Source: Roseobacter sp. GAI101 (GTDB lineage: Bacteria; Pseudomonadota; Alphaproteobacteria; Rhodobacterales; Rhodobacteraceae). Taken from it: a stretch of DNA of 64,000 nucleotides. The notes below the pieces were generated by a model. The model was not told the origin of the DNA and made no database searches. It saw only the letters and a list, made by a program, of their open reading frames with translations. The translations under genes and the position numbers were made by a program. The stretch covers positions 84,825 to 148,824 of the forward strand of contig NZ_DS999214.1 of the NCBI RefSeq assembly GCF_000156335.1, read 5' to 3'. Shown here piece by piece: positions 26,649 to 34,999 of the stretch (the stretch's first letter is position 1; each line of letters opens with the position of its first letter).

Positions 26649-28010
26649 TTATACTCGCTCAAATCCGCGGTTGATTTCCCAGTCGGTGACGACCTTGTCA
26701 AATTCTTCCTGCTCCCACTCCGCGGCGCGGGTATAGTGGTCGACGACACCGTCCCCGAAGGCCTCGCGCAGCATGGTAGAGTTGCGCAGGGTCTCGGTCG
26801 CAGCCCGCAACGAACGGGGAATTTCGGTCACATCGGCGTCTTCGTAAACGTCGCCCTTGGTCGGCTCCTGAAGCTCCAGCTTTTCCTCGATCCCTTTCAG
26901 ACCCGCCGCCAGCAAGGCCGCCTGCGCCAGATACGGGTTCAGGTCGGAACCGCCAATGCGGCATTCGACGCGGATGCCCTTCGTCCCCTCACCACACAGC
27001 CGGAAGCCCGCGGTGCGATTGTCTACTGACCAGACGGTCTTGGTCGGTGCAAAGGTGCCCTTGGCGAACCGTTTGTAGCTGTTGATGTAAGGGGCCAGAA
27101 AATACGTAAAATCAGGTGCATACGCGATCAATCCAGCCATGAAATGCCGCATCAGATCGGACATCCCCAGCTTGGCGTCATTATCATAGAACAACGGCAC
27201 GCCGTCTTTCCACAGTGACAGATGCACATGGCTGGAGGACCCGACCTTATCCGCCGCCCATTTCGGCAGGAAGGACGCTGAAAACCCCTGCTGGAAGGCG
27301 ATTTCCTTGACCGCCTGCTTGGAAATTGTGTGATGATCGGCGCAGGCCAGCGAGTCGGCATAGCGAATGTTCAGTTCCTGCTGTCCGACTTCGGCCTCGC
27401 CCTTGGTGCACTCGATCGGGATGCCCGCGTCCACCAGATGGTTGCGCAAAGGCTGCAGGAACGATTCCTCCTTGGTGGTCTGGAACAGGCAGTAATCCTC
27501 GTTGTGCCCGTTAAGCGGGACGAGGTTGGCGTATTTCTCTTTCTGCAAGCTGCGATAGTCGCCCTCGAACAGAAAAAACTCAAGTTCGGTCGCCATCATG
27601 GCATCGAACCCAAGCGCATCCAGCCGCGCGATCTGCTTTTGCAGCATGGCCCGCGGCGCATGGGGAACCGGCGCGTGGGTTGCGTGGTCCAGCACATCGC
27701 CCAGCACAAGGACCGTCTTTTCCAGCCATGGTACATGGCGCAGGGTCGACAGGTCAGGCTGCAGGACATAGTCGCCATAGCCGGTCTGCCAACTGGTCGC
27801 GGCAAAGCCTTCGGGCGTGGACATAACGAGATCGGTGGCCAGCAGGTAATTGCAGCAATGGGTTTCCGTATGGGAATGGTCGATGAAATTGCTCACGTGA
27901 AACCGCTTGCCCATCAGACGCCCCTGCATGTCCACAAGCGCCACCAACACCGTGTCAACGGCACCCGTCTCCGCCAACTCCCGGAGCCTGTCGAATGATA
28001 GATTGCCCAT
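26649..28010 (-). CDS. Glutamine synthetase-like gamma-glutamyl ligase (PuuA/GlnA-like)
   Basis: 453 residues from the ATG at 28010, with AGGGA about 9 bases upstream; an ATG six codons earlier is less well placed. The N-terminal beta-grasp has VALVDMQGRLMGKRF. The catalytic domain has MMATELEFFLF with the metal-binding Glu, GEAEVGQQELNIRYADSL, the SSHVHLSLW box and GFRLCGEGTKGIRVECRIGGSDLNPYLAQAA. These enzymes attach glutamate to an amine by ATP. The substrate is likely an amine imported by the adjacent TRAP transporter. The true glutamine synthetase adenylylation loop is absent, consistent with a catabolic ligase. Confidence 0.88.
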   Translation of the reverse strand: MGNLSFDRLRELAETGAVDTVLVALVDMQGRLMGKRFHVSNFIDHSHTETHCCNYLLATDLVMSTPEGFAATSWQTGYGDYVLQPDLSTLRHVPWLEKTVLVLGDVLDHATHAPVPHAPRAMLQKQIARLDALGFDAMMATELEFFLFEGDYRSLQKEKYANLVPLNGHNEDYCLFQTTKEESFLQPLRNHLVDAGIPIECTKGEAEVGQQELNIRYADSLACADHHTISKQAVKEIAFQQGFSASFLPKWAADKVGSSSHVHLSLWKDGVPLFYDNDAKLGMSDLMRHFMAGLIAYAPDFTYFLAPYINSYKRFAKGTFAPTKTVWSVDNRTAGFRLCGEGTKGIRVECRIGGSDLNPYLAQAALLAAGLKGIEEKLELQEPTKGDVYEDADVTEIPRSLRAATETLRNSTMLREAFGDGVVDHYTRAAEWEQEEFDKVVTDWEINRGFERV

Positions 28011-28081
28011 CTGAAAACGTCCCTTCATTAGATGAGGGGCGACATCGCGCGCCGCCCCGATTGGTAGAGGTATAGAAGCGA

Positions 28082-29119
28082 TCAGCCGAACGTATAGGGT
28101 GGGCCGGCTTTCGAGATGACGTTGTTGTAGTCACGGAAGATCTGGACGATCTTCGCGGCTGTCTCGCCTTCCTGCGCCATTTCATCCCAGAATTTCACGG
28201 CCGCCTCTTCGACGGTTTTCCATTCTTCCTGCGGGATCGACGTCAGTTCCAGCTTTTCGCCGGACGCGCGCAACCGCGCCTCGCCGCCCCAGTACCATTG
28301 ATTGCGGTAGGTATGGCTCGCCTCGATTGCTGAATTGACGATCTGCTTGAGATGGTCCGGCAGGTCTGCCCAACGCTCTGCGTTCACGAAGAACGACCCG
28401 ATCCAGGCACCCGAGATGTTGTTGGTGCAGAAGTAGTTGGTCACGTCAGCCCACCCAACGGTGTAGTCTTCGGTGATGCCGGACCATGCCATGCCGTCAA
28501 GCTCGCCGGTTTGCACGGCAACCTCGGCGTCCTCGTAAGGGATGTTCACCGGCACAACGCCGAACTGCGACAGGAAACGACCCGCCGTCGGGAAGGTATA
28601 AAGCTTGAGGCCGTCCATATCGGACAGGGACGTGATCGGCTTTACGGTGTTGAAGTTGCACGGATCCTGACCCGCAGCGGACAGCCAATGCACGCCGACC
28701 TTGGCATATTCGTCGCGCCAGATATCTGCCAGACCGTATTGGTTGAACAGGACCGGCACGTCCAACGCGTGCTTTGTCGCAAGCGGGAAATACCCGCCGA
28801 AGGACCGCACAGGGGTCGGTGACGCCATTGAATCGTCGTCCGAGTGCACACCGTCGATGGTGCCGCGCTGCAGGGCCTGGAACAGCTCTCCGGTGGGAAC
28901 GATCTGGTCGGCGTAGAACAGCTCGATCTCAAGCTCGCCTTGGGCGGCGGCGTTGATCGCATCAATCGCTGGCTTGGTCACTTCTTCGCCCAGTGCGGAA
29001 CCGGCATAGGTCTGGAAACGCCAGCGGATCGGTTCCTGCGCGTGCAGGATCGACGGTGCGGCAAGGGTCGCCGGGCCCGCGATTGCGGCCCCTTTTAGAA
29101 ACTTACGTCTGGTCGTCAT
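28082..29119 (-). CDS. TRAP transporter substrate-binding protein (DctP family, Tat-type leader)
   Basis: 345 residues from the ATG at 29119, with AAGGAG upstream. The leader MTTRRKFLKGAAIAGPATLA carries a twin-arginine motif, so it should be exported folded. The mature protein has the DctP shape with IRWRFQTYAGSALGE, ALQRGTIDGVHSDDDS and LYTFPTAGRFLSQFGVVPVNIPYEDAEVAVQTGELDG. It binds the substrate in the periplasm and delivers it to DctQM. It is 71 bases upstream of the glutamine-synthetase-like gene. The ligand is unknown; its family includes binders of amino and keto acids. Confidence 0.93.
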   Translation of the reverse strand: MTTRRKFLKGAAIAGPATLAAPSILHAQEPIRWRFQTYAGSALGEEVTKPAIDAINAAAQGELEIELFYADQIVPTGELFQALQRGTIDGVHSDDDSMASPTPVRSFGGYFPLATKHALDVPVLFNQYGLADIWRDEYAKVGVHWLSAAGQDPCNFNTVKPITSLSDMDGLKLYTFPTAGRFLSQFGVVPVNIPYEDAEVAVQTGELDGMAWSGITEDYTVGWADVTNYFCTNNISGAWIGSFFVNAERWADLPDHLKQIVNSAIEASHTYRNQWYWGGEARLRASGEKLELTSIPQEEWKTVEEAAVKFWDEMAQEGETAAKIVQIFRDYNNVISKAGPPYTFG

Positions 29120-29185
29120 GTCAATTCTCCTTGTCGGGGTTGGGATGAATGGGCCGGTTTGCCCGACCACTTGGTTGTTGATCTG

Positions 29186-30511
29186 TTATTTTCCGTAAAC
29201 GTAATTTGGCAACCAAAGCGCGATCTGCGGAAAGATCATGACAACGGCCAGCGCCAGCGCCATCACCCCCACGAACGGCACGATCGAACGATAGATATCC
29301 TTGATCGTGATCTCGGGCGGGGCCATGGCGCGCATCAAGAACAGGTTATAGCCAAAGGGCGGAGTCATATAGGCAATCTGGCAGGTGATCGTATAGAGCA
29401 CGCCGTACCACACCAGATCAAAGCCAAGCGCACCGACCAAGGGCACGTAAAGCGGGGCGACGATGACCAGCATCGCCGTGTCGTCCAGAAACGTACCCAT
29501 GATGAGAAATGACAGTTGCATCAGGATCAGAATGACCCACGGGTTCAGACCCCATTGTTCGGTAAAGAGGTTCTCGATTGCCTTTACGGCCCCCAGCCCG
29601 TCGAACACCGCGCCGAAAGCGAGCGCCGCAAGAATGATCCACATGAACATGCAGGTGATGGCAAGCGTCTGGCGGACCGAAGTTTCAAACACCTGTCGCG
29701 TCATGCGTCCCTTGAGGACCGCGGCCAGAAACGCCGCAATCGCACCAATCGCAGAGCTTTCGACAAGTGACGTCCAGCCGTTCACAAACGGGATCATCAT
29801 CACGGCAAAGATCACCACGGGCAGCAGCCCGGCACGCAGCAGCCGCAGTTTTTCACGCATCCCGACGTCGCGTTCCTCTGCCGAAAGCGCCGGGCCCAAG
29901 TCGGGGTTCAACCGGCAACGGATGGCGATATAGATGATGAACATTGCCGCCATCATCAGGCCCGGAATGGCTCCGGCCAGCCACAACTGCCCGACCGGCT
30001 GGCGCGCGATCATCGCATAAAGCACCAGCACCACCGACGGCGGCACGAGGATGCCCAGACTGGACCCCGCCTGAATGACGCCGGTCACCATAAGCTTGTC
30101 ATAATTCCGCTTGAGCAATTCCGGCAAGGCAATCGTCGCACCAATCGCCATCCCCGCCACGGAAAGCCCGTTCATCGCAGAAATCAATACCATCAGGCCG
30201 ATCGTCCCGATCGCAAGCCCCCCTTGTATACCCCCCATCCATACGTGGAACATCTTGTATAGATCGTCAGCGATTTTGCTTTCCGACAGTACGTATCCCA
30301 TGAAGATGAACATCGGCAGCGTCAGCAAGGGGTACCACCGCATCAACCCGATGGCTGCAGAAAAACCGATGTCATAGCCACCCCGATCCCCCCACAGCAA
30401 CAGGGCGGCGACAACCGCGATAAAGCCGATGGCACCGAACACCCGCTGCCCCGTCAGAAGCAGCAGCATCATGGTCGAAAACATCAGTATGGCGATCAAT
30501 TCATAGGGCAT
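29186..30511 (-). CDS. dctM: TRAP transporter large permease (DctM)
   Basis: 441 residues with about twelve hydrophobic helices, beginning MPYELIAILMFSTMMLLLLTG. The DctM signature is seen in LPMFIFMGYVLSESKIADDLYKMF and the conserved PPSVVLVLYAMIA. It is the sodium-driven channel half of the TRAP transporter in the inner membrane. Its ATG overlaps the end of dctQ by 11 bases and dctP lies downstream, giving the usual Q-M-P set in one operon. Confidence 0.94.
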   Translation of the reverse strand: MPYELIAILMFSTMMLLLLTGQRVFGAIGFIAVVAALLLWGDRGGYDIGFSAAIGLMRWYPLLTLPMFIFMGYVLSESKIADDLYKMFHVWMGGIQGGLAIGTIGLMVLISAMNGLSVAGMAIGATIALPELLKRNYDKLMVTGVIQAGSSLGILVPPSVVLVLYAMIARQPVGQLWLAGAIPGLMMAAMFIIYIAIRCRLNPDLGPALSAEERDVGMREKLRLLRAGLLPVVIFAVMMIPFVNGWTSLVESSAIGAIAAFLAAVLKGRMTRQVFETSVRQTLAITCMFMWIILAALAFGAVFDGLGAVKAIENLFTEQWGLNPWVILILMQLSFLIMGTFLDDTAMLVIVAPLYVPLVGALGFDLVWYGVLYTITCQIAYMTPPFGYNLFLMRAMAPPEITIKDIYRSIVPFVGVMALALAVVMIFPQIALWLPNYVYGK

Positions 30512-31022
30512 CGCGTGTGTCCTCGTTTGACTTGAGGAAAAGGATGTCCTTGAAAAACTCGGACAGGGCTTGCAGCAACATCAGGAAGATGCCGATGCAC
30601 ATGGTCACCTTGACCGGCCACATATAGGGCCGCCAGGCTGTCGGGCTGCGCTCCCATCCATATTTAAAGGAATACATCGTGGATTCGATACCGCCCCAAA
30701 GCAGAACGCCAAGATAGAAGAACAGGAAGAGGACCGTGATGCAGTCGGTCCACGCTTTCTTGCGCGGGCTCAATTCCGCATAGAACAGATCCATGCGTAC
30801 ATTCGCCCCCATTTGCAGCGCGTAGGGACCGCCAAGGATATAATAGCCCACCATCACGAACTGCGCCATTTCCAACGTCCAGATCTGCGGCGATGCAAAT
30901 GTCTTGTTGTAGGAAGACCAGAGCAGGATCCCCATCAGTACGAAAATGCCGTACATCATGATCCGGCCCAAACCGTAGTTGAAGCCATCAACGATGGCGA
31001 TATACTTGCGCATGGCTTTCAT
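30501..31022 (-). CDS. dctQ: TRAP transporter small permease (DctQ)
   Basis: 173 residues from the ATG at 31022, which overlaps the stop of the amidohydrolase-like gene (ATGA). It has four hydrophobic helices with the DctQ features GLGRIMMYGIFVLMGILLW near the N-terminus and MGANVRMDLFYAELSPRKKAWTDC in the middle. It pairs with DctM in the membrane. A longer in-frame start at 31052 is less likely because of the coupling. Confidence 0.92.
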   Translation of the reverse strand: MKAMRKYIAIVDGFNYGLGRIMMYGIFVLMGILLWSSYNKTFASPQIWTLEMAQFVMVGYYILGGPYALQMGANVRMDLFYAELSPRKKAWTDCITVLFLFFYLGVLLWGGIESTMYSFKYGWERSPTAWRPYMWPVKVTMCIGIFLMLLQALSEFFKDILFLKSNEDTRDAL

Positions 31023-31774
31023 TGAGCGGCCTCGTTGCGGACTGTTGGACACACGGCGATCAAGGAACGACCTAAGTGCCGCGCCATCTTCTGTGCCTTT
31101 ACAGGCGTATCGATCAGATCATTGCGTATCTCGATCATAACCGCCGGTAACCCCTGCGATTCACCATGTTTTTCAAGTGTGTAGGTTACGCCATCTGTCG
31201 GTGCATAGGGTTCGTTCAACGCAGATTTGAAAGACCCGTCCGTCTGCTCTTGCGCGACGAGCGCCTGCGCCGTGGCTGCATCGCTGTGACACAGAAACCC
31301 AAGATCGACATCGCGCGTGACACCGTTGAACACGGGCGTAAAGCTGTGCACCGTAACCAGTATCGGCGAATTTCTTGTATCCAGCAGGCTGGCAACCGCA
31401 TCGTGAAACGGCGTGTGGACGCGATCAAAACGCGCCTGCTTTTCAGCGACACTCAGGCCCACATTGCCGGGAACATCGTGAACCTCACTGCGCGTCGGGA
31501 TGCAATCAGGGGCCGCCAAAGGCCTGTTGCAATCGTAAACCAGCCGCGAAATCCCGCCCGCGATCAGCGGGGCATCCAAAATCCTGGAAAGTCCGACCGC
31601 CACATCAAGCGCACCGATATCCCACGCGGCATGTGATCTGCGCGCAGCGGCGTCCAATCCCAGATCGTTCAAGTCAGCCGGAATGTGATCGGACGCGTGT
31701 TCGCACACCAACAACCAAGGCCCCTGCCCATTCGCGTTAGTTACCGTTGCCGCTGTCCACTCGCTATCTGTCAC
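31019..31774 (-). CDS. N-formylglutamate amidohydrolase-like hydrolase
   Basis: 251 residues. The N-terminal block LLVCEHASDHIP, the GISRLVYDCNRPLAAPDCIP motif and VTVHSFTPVFNG with its metal-ligand His fit the N-formylglutamate amidohydrolase (HutG-like) fold. HutG hydrolyses N-formylglutamate to glutamate and formate. Here the gene is the first of an operon for a TRAP transporter, a gamma-glutamyl ligase and two dehydrogenases, so it may instead cleave a gamma-glutamyl amide and return glutamate. No histidine-degradation genes are nearby. The gene is divergent from the RpiR regulator. Confidence 0.85.
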   Translation of the reverse strand: MTDSEWTAATVTNANGQGPWLLVCEHASDHIPADLNDLGLDAAARRSHAAWDIGALDVAVGLSRILDAPLIAGGISRLVYDCNRPLAAPDCIPTRSEVHDVPGNVGLSVAEKQARFDRVHTPFHDAVASLLDTRNSPILVTVHSFTPVFNGVTRDVDLGFLCHSDAATAQALVAQEQTDGSFKSALNEPYAPTDGVTYTLEKHGESQGLPAVMIEIRNDLIDTPVKAQKMARHLGRSLIAVCPTVRNEAAQ

Positions 31775-31809
31775 TGGCTGGTGTGCTCCTGAATTTATGG
31801 CACCATCAC

Positions 31810-31845
31810 TACAGAATTTTCTAGCATGTCAAGATTTTTTCTGTA
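31810..31845. promoter_or_regulatory. Inverted repeat between the catabolic operon and rpiR, likely RpiR operator
   Basis: TACAGAA at 31810-31816 and TTCTGTA at 31839-31845 form a perfect 7-bp dyad with 22 bases between the arms. It sits midway in the 116-base divergent region. RpiR proteins bind as SIS-linked dimers or tetramers, so widely spaced arms are plausible. Regulation is inferred. Confidence 0.5.
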
Positions 31846-31890
31846 ACCTTTACTTCAAAGCGCGCAACTCTGTACCGAAAGGAACAATTC

Positions 31891-32757
31891 TTGCACAAAA
31901 ACGCATTGGTCCGTGATTTGCTGAAAGAAAAGCAGTCTGAATTGACCGCGGCTGAGCGTAAGTTATCCGCCGTGCTGCTGGACGATTCATTGTTGTCAGG
32001 GCTGCAATCGATCACGCGCCTGGCCGAATTGGCCGAAGTGTCATCGCCCACGATCATCCGGTTGGCGCGCAAGCTGGGGTTCGAAGGTTTCTCTGACATG
32101 CAAGGGGCGATCCGGAACGAAATCGGTGCCCGGATGAAGCAACCATTGGCAAAACTTGATGCACAGGCACCAACCGACAGTCGCGGGCACATTGTCTCGC
32201 GGTTCATCGAGGCCGTATCCGGCAACATCAACCGCACCCTGGAGCGCTTGGATCTGGCCGAGTTCGACCAGGTTGCGGCCCTCTTGTCAGACCCGTCGCG
32301 TCGGCTGTACCTTCTGGGCGGGCGCATCACGCGGTCCAATGCCCACTATTTTTTCAACCATTTGCAGATCATCCGCCCGCAGGTCACGCTGCTTGATTCC
32401 TCGCCCAGCGTCTGGCCGCAATCGCTTTTGGACATGGACGCCGACGCGGTGTTGATCGTCTTTGATATCCGCCGCTACGAAAAAGAACTTGAGAAGTTGG
32501 CCAATCTGGCTGTGGCGCAAGGTGCCAGCATCGTCCTGTTCACGGATGCCTGGGGGTCGCCCATCGAAAACTACGCGCGCTTTTGCTTTCGCGCCATGGT
32601 CGAGGTTCCCTCCAGCTGGGATTCGACGCTGGCCATCAACTTTCTGATCGAAGCGCTGGTGGCCGAAGTGCAATCCCGCAGTTCGGTCCAAAGTGCGGAT
32701 CGCATCGCCGCGCTCGAGCAAATGATCGGCGAGTCACGTATTTTCAGAAGTAATTGA
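31891..32757 (+). CDS. MurR/RpiR-family transcriptional regulator
   Basis: 288 residues from a TTG start with AAAGGA about 7 bases upstream. The N-terminal HTH_6 domain covers residues 1-80 with ITRLAELAEVSSPTIIRLARKLGFEGFSDMQ as the helix-turn-helix. The C-terminal SIS domain binds a phosphosugar or related ligand (LYLLGGRITRSNAHYF, VLIVFDIRRYEKELEKLA, GASIVLFTDAWGSPI). It is divergent from the TRAP/ligase operon and is its likely ligand-responsive regulator. An inverted repeat lies in the shared promoter region. Confidence 0.92.
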   Translation: MHKNALVRDLLKEKQSELTAAERKLSAVLLDDSLLSGLQSITRLAELAEVSSPTIIRLARKLGFEGFSDMQGAIRNEIGARMKQPLAKLDAQAPTDSRGHIVSRFIEAVSGNINRTLERLDLAEFDQVAALLSDPSRRLYLLGGRITRSNAHYFFNHLQIIRPQVTLLDSSPSVWPQSLLDMDADAVLIVFDIRRYEKELEKLANLAVAQGASIVLFTDAWGSPIENYARFCFRAMVEVPSSWDSTLAINFLIEALVAEVQSRSSVQSADRIAALEQMIGESRIFRSN

Positions 32758-32780
32758 TTGGATTGTACAACCAGAATTGC

Positions 32781-32819
32781 GTGAAACACCCCTCCGGTTG
32801 CTTCCTCAGGGCGTTTCAC
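32781..32819. terminator. Hairpin after rpiR, possible bidirectional terminator
   Basis: GTGAAAC at 32781-32787 pairs with GTTTCAC at 32813-32819, and CCCCT/AGGG extends the stem after one mismatch. It lies between the convergent ends of rpiR and the 151-residue gene. There is no long T-run, so termination is plausible but unproven. Confidence 0.5.
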
Positions 32820-32846
32820 CAAACCGATTTCGACTTCAGGCCAACG

Positions 32847-33302
32847 CTACATAAGGGACGTGACACGCTGCCCGACATGTCGCATTCCAATCTCGATCCT
32901 TGATCCGGGTCGATGGGTCAAAAGCTCGTCGGCGATGTCTTCGACCATACGGTAAACCCTGCTGTCGCGATCGTCGCTTTCCTTGTCATGTGAAGGTGAT
33001 CCAAGGCCGCAAGGATGAAACTGAATGAGGATGCAAATCCGGGTGATGGCCTTTGCGTGGTTCAGGGCCGAGCAAAACGCGTCGAAGACGGCATCGGATT
33101 GGGGTACCTTTCCCACCAGTGGACAAGTGTCAGGGTCTAGGGCAACGATTTCAAAGCACAACCGGTCGGTAAATGGATCGTATACCCTAATATCTATTCC
33201 ACCTATTTCCCCCTGATCGGCAACCTCGAGTCGTACCCTGCGGCCAACATCGCGACCAAATGGCGCTTGACGGACTTCGTAATGTTGGATGACGTTTCGC
33301 AC
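32847..33302 (-). CDS. Hypothetical protein, first gene of the FNR-type island
   Basis: 151 residues from a GTG start with AGGGA about 10 bases upstream. The protein has alternating strands and helices (RVYDPFTDRLCFEIVALDPD, then AVFDAFCSALNHAKAITRI) and no signal peptide. No family is recognised. Its reality is supported by an FNR-type dyad TTGAC-GCAG-GTCAA centred 74 bases upstream of its start, the same distance seen before other genes of the island. Confidence 0.6.
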   Translation of the reverse strand: MRNVIQHYEVRQAPFGRDVGRRVRLEVADQGEIGGIDIRVYDPFTDRLCFEIVALDPDTCPLVGKVPQSDAVFDAFCSALNHAKAITRICILIQFHPCGLGSPSHDKESDDRDSRVYRMVEDIADELLTHRPGSRIEIGMRHVGQRVTSLM

Positions 33303-33369
33303 GGTGACGAATCCCTAAAACCAGTTGAACGGCATGGGGGTAAATGTGACCGACAGCAGCGAAAACGGA

Positions 33370-33383
33370 TTGACGCAGGTCAA
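33370..33383. promoter_or_regulatory. FNR/Dnr-type dyad TTGAC-GCAG-GTCAA
   Basis: TTGACGCAGGTCAA is a perfect TTGAC-N4-GTCAA dyad centred 74 bases before the GTG of the 151-residue gene on the minus strand. This is a variant of the Crp/Fnr family half-site with C instead of T, as for NNR/Dnr-type proteins. Confidence 0.7.
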
Positions 33384-33473
33384 CCCTCAGGGAAGGCCTT
33401 GCAGATTGCTGGGCGGCATAGTGCGAAGGGGCAAACCACCCTTCGCCATGACATCAAAACGGATGACCACTGC

Positions 33474-34901
33474 CTACAAAGCGTCTTCGTGCAGCGCCAC
33501 CAATCGCCGCATCGCCATGGCGAGCATATCATCGGCGGCACCTTGCGTGTCACCAATGGCCATCAGATTGACCGACACGCCACGTGTGCTCTCGGACGGG
33601 GAGATGATCACGACGCCTGCTTCCTTCTGGCCTTGCTGGACCAGAAGATCGGCCAGATGCCGCCTGAGGTGTTCGGTGGTCAGCACGCCCCCTTTCAGGG
33701 TTTCTTGAACAATCGCGATTGCGTGCATGTCAGGCAGATGCTGCGCGGCGGCCAACATGGGGATCGACACACCGCCCCAGCGGCCATTGCATTCGATCCA
33801 ATGGATCGTGTCCGGTCCCGTCGACGTTTCACAGATCACCGCGTCCAGGCTGCAAAGGCCGAAATAGCCAAGCTGTTGCAGAACGCCTGTTATGCGCCCC
33901 GCCTCGGCACTGAGACGGTCCAGCAGTGGCACCGGCAAGGTCGATCGTCCGGCACCGACAAAGGCACCGGCGGCCCCTCGTACCCGCTGTTCGAAAATGC
34001 CTTTGACTTGCGGCGGGCCGTCGGATTTCTGCGGTATCCATAGTTGGACCGACGGGCTGTGGCTGACCTTGTCATCCCAGACCCCGACAAGGATCGGATA
34101 CCGGTCCTGCCACCCCTTCGCGCGCAGACGGTCCAACAGGTAGTGCCGTGTATCGACGGGGGACATCTTGCGAACAAGCGCCCCTTCCAGCCGGACGTTG
34201 CCGACCGATCCGGCGCTGTCGGGCACCTTCACGATCACCTGCTCGGCGGTATGGCCGATTGTGCGGGCCAGACCCGTGACGGCTGCCGGGCCATAGGCCG
34301 CCCGCGTCCGGGGCGTTGCCCCGGTGCCGATGGTCTTGTGCGCAAGCTGGGTGAACCACAGCTTGTCATTGGCCCGCAGCGTGGCGCGCGGCGACGGACC
34401 GCAAACGTGAATGCGCGTTTCCGACATCTCGCCAATGGCCTGCGCAAGCCGCCAAACGGTGTCCGTGGTCAAATAGGCCTTGAGCGTGAGGCCCCCGTTT
34501 TTTCGCGCCGTTCGCACCAGCAAGGTAAGCTGTGGGGGCGACAGGCGAACTTGCGCCGCGACGGGGCGGTGCGGATTCTGGTCAACCTGAACAAAGGTTA
34601 CATCCGTCAGGCCAAGGCAGTCGGCAAGGTAGGATTCAAACCCTGGCTCGCGATGGCGCACAAGCACGGTGTCCCCGTTCTGTGCCAGCAGCGCCATGCG
34701 GTGATCCAGCCGGGCAGCGGACGCGGAGCGGAGCAGGCTGATCTCGGACTGGTCGCCGATCAATACGGATGGTCCCGGCCCGCAGCCCTGCGTCACAAAC
34801 GGCCCGAACGCCAGCGATGCCAGAAAGGCGGGTTCGTCGCGCAGATAGTCCCGTGCGATCATGGTGCAGTCAGCGGGGATGGTGTGCGGATGATCTGCCA
34901 T
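33474..34901 (-). CDS. ATP-grasp ligase, PGM1-like
   Basis: 475 residues. The front third is a pre-ATP-grasp domain (SVLIGDQSEISLLRSASAAR). The ATP-grasp part has the nucleotide-binding Lys in EQVIVKVPDSAGSVGN near residue 225, and the metal-binding block TIHWIECNGRWGGVSIP at residues 365-381. The ECNGRWGG box resembles the pheganomycin peptide ligase PGM1 group. Such enzymes join a carboxylate to an amine through an acyl phosphate. It is divergent from a class II glutamine amidotransferase, with an FNR-type box between them. The substrate is unknown, and there is no precursor peptide gene visible nearby. Confidence 0.72.
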   Translation of the reverse strand: MADHPHTIPADCTMIARDYLRDEPAFLASLAFGPFVTQGCGPGPSVLIGDQSEISLLRSASAARLDHRMALLAQNGDTVLVRHREPGFESYLADCLGLTDVTFVQVDQNPHRPVAAQVRLSPPQLTLLVRTARKNGGLTLKAYLTTDTVWRLAQAIGEMSETRIHVCGPSPRATLRANDKLWFTQLAHKTIGTGATPRTRAAYGPAAVTGLARTIGHTAEQVIVKVPDSAGSVGNVRLEGALVRKMSPVDTRHYLLDRLRAKGWQDRYPILVGVWDDKVSHSPSVQLWIPQKSDGPPQVKGIFEQRVRGAAGAFVGAGRSTLPVPLLDRLSAEAGRITGVLQQLGYFGLCSLDAVICETSTGPDTIHWIECNGRWGGVSIPMLAAAQHLPDMHAIAIVQETLKGGVLTTEHLRRHLADLLVQQGQKEAGVVIISPSESTRGVSVNLMAIGDTQGAADDMLAMAMRRLVALHEDAL

Positions 34902-34933
34902 ATCGCAAATTAGACCGGACCCGCCTGCCCCTT

Positions 34934-34947
34934 TTGATCTAGATCAG
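34934..34947. promoter_or_regulatory. FNR-type dyad TTGAT-CTAG-ATCAG (one mismatch)
   Basis: TTGATCTAGATCAG differs from TTGAT-N4-ATCAA only at the last base. It lies between divergent genes, centred 40 bases before the ATP-grasp gene and 60 bases before the glutamine amidotransferase, and could serve both. Confidence 0.7.
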
Positions 34948-34999
34948 CCGGTCTTGCGGCGGATTGCTAAGATGCATCCGTCATCGAAAGGAAATACCA

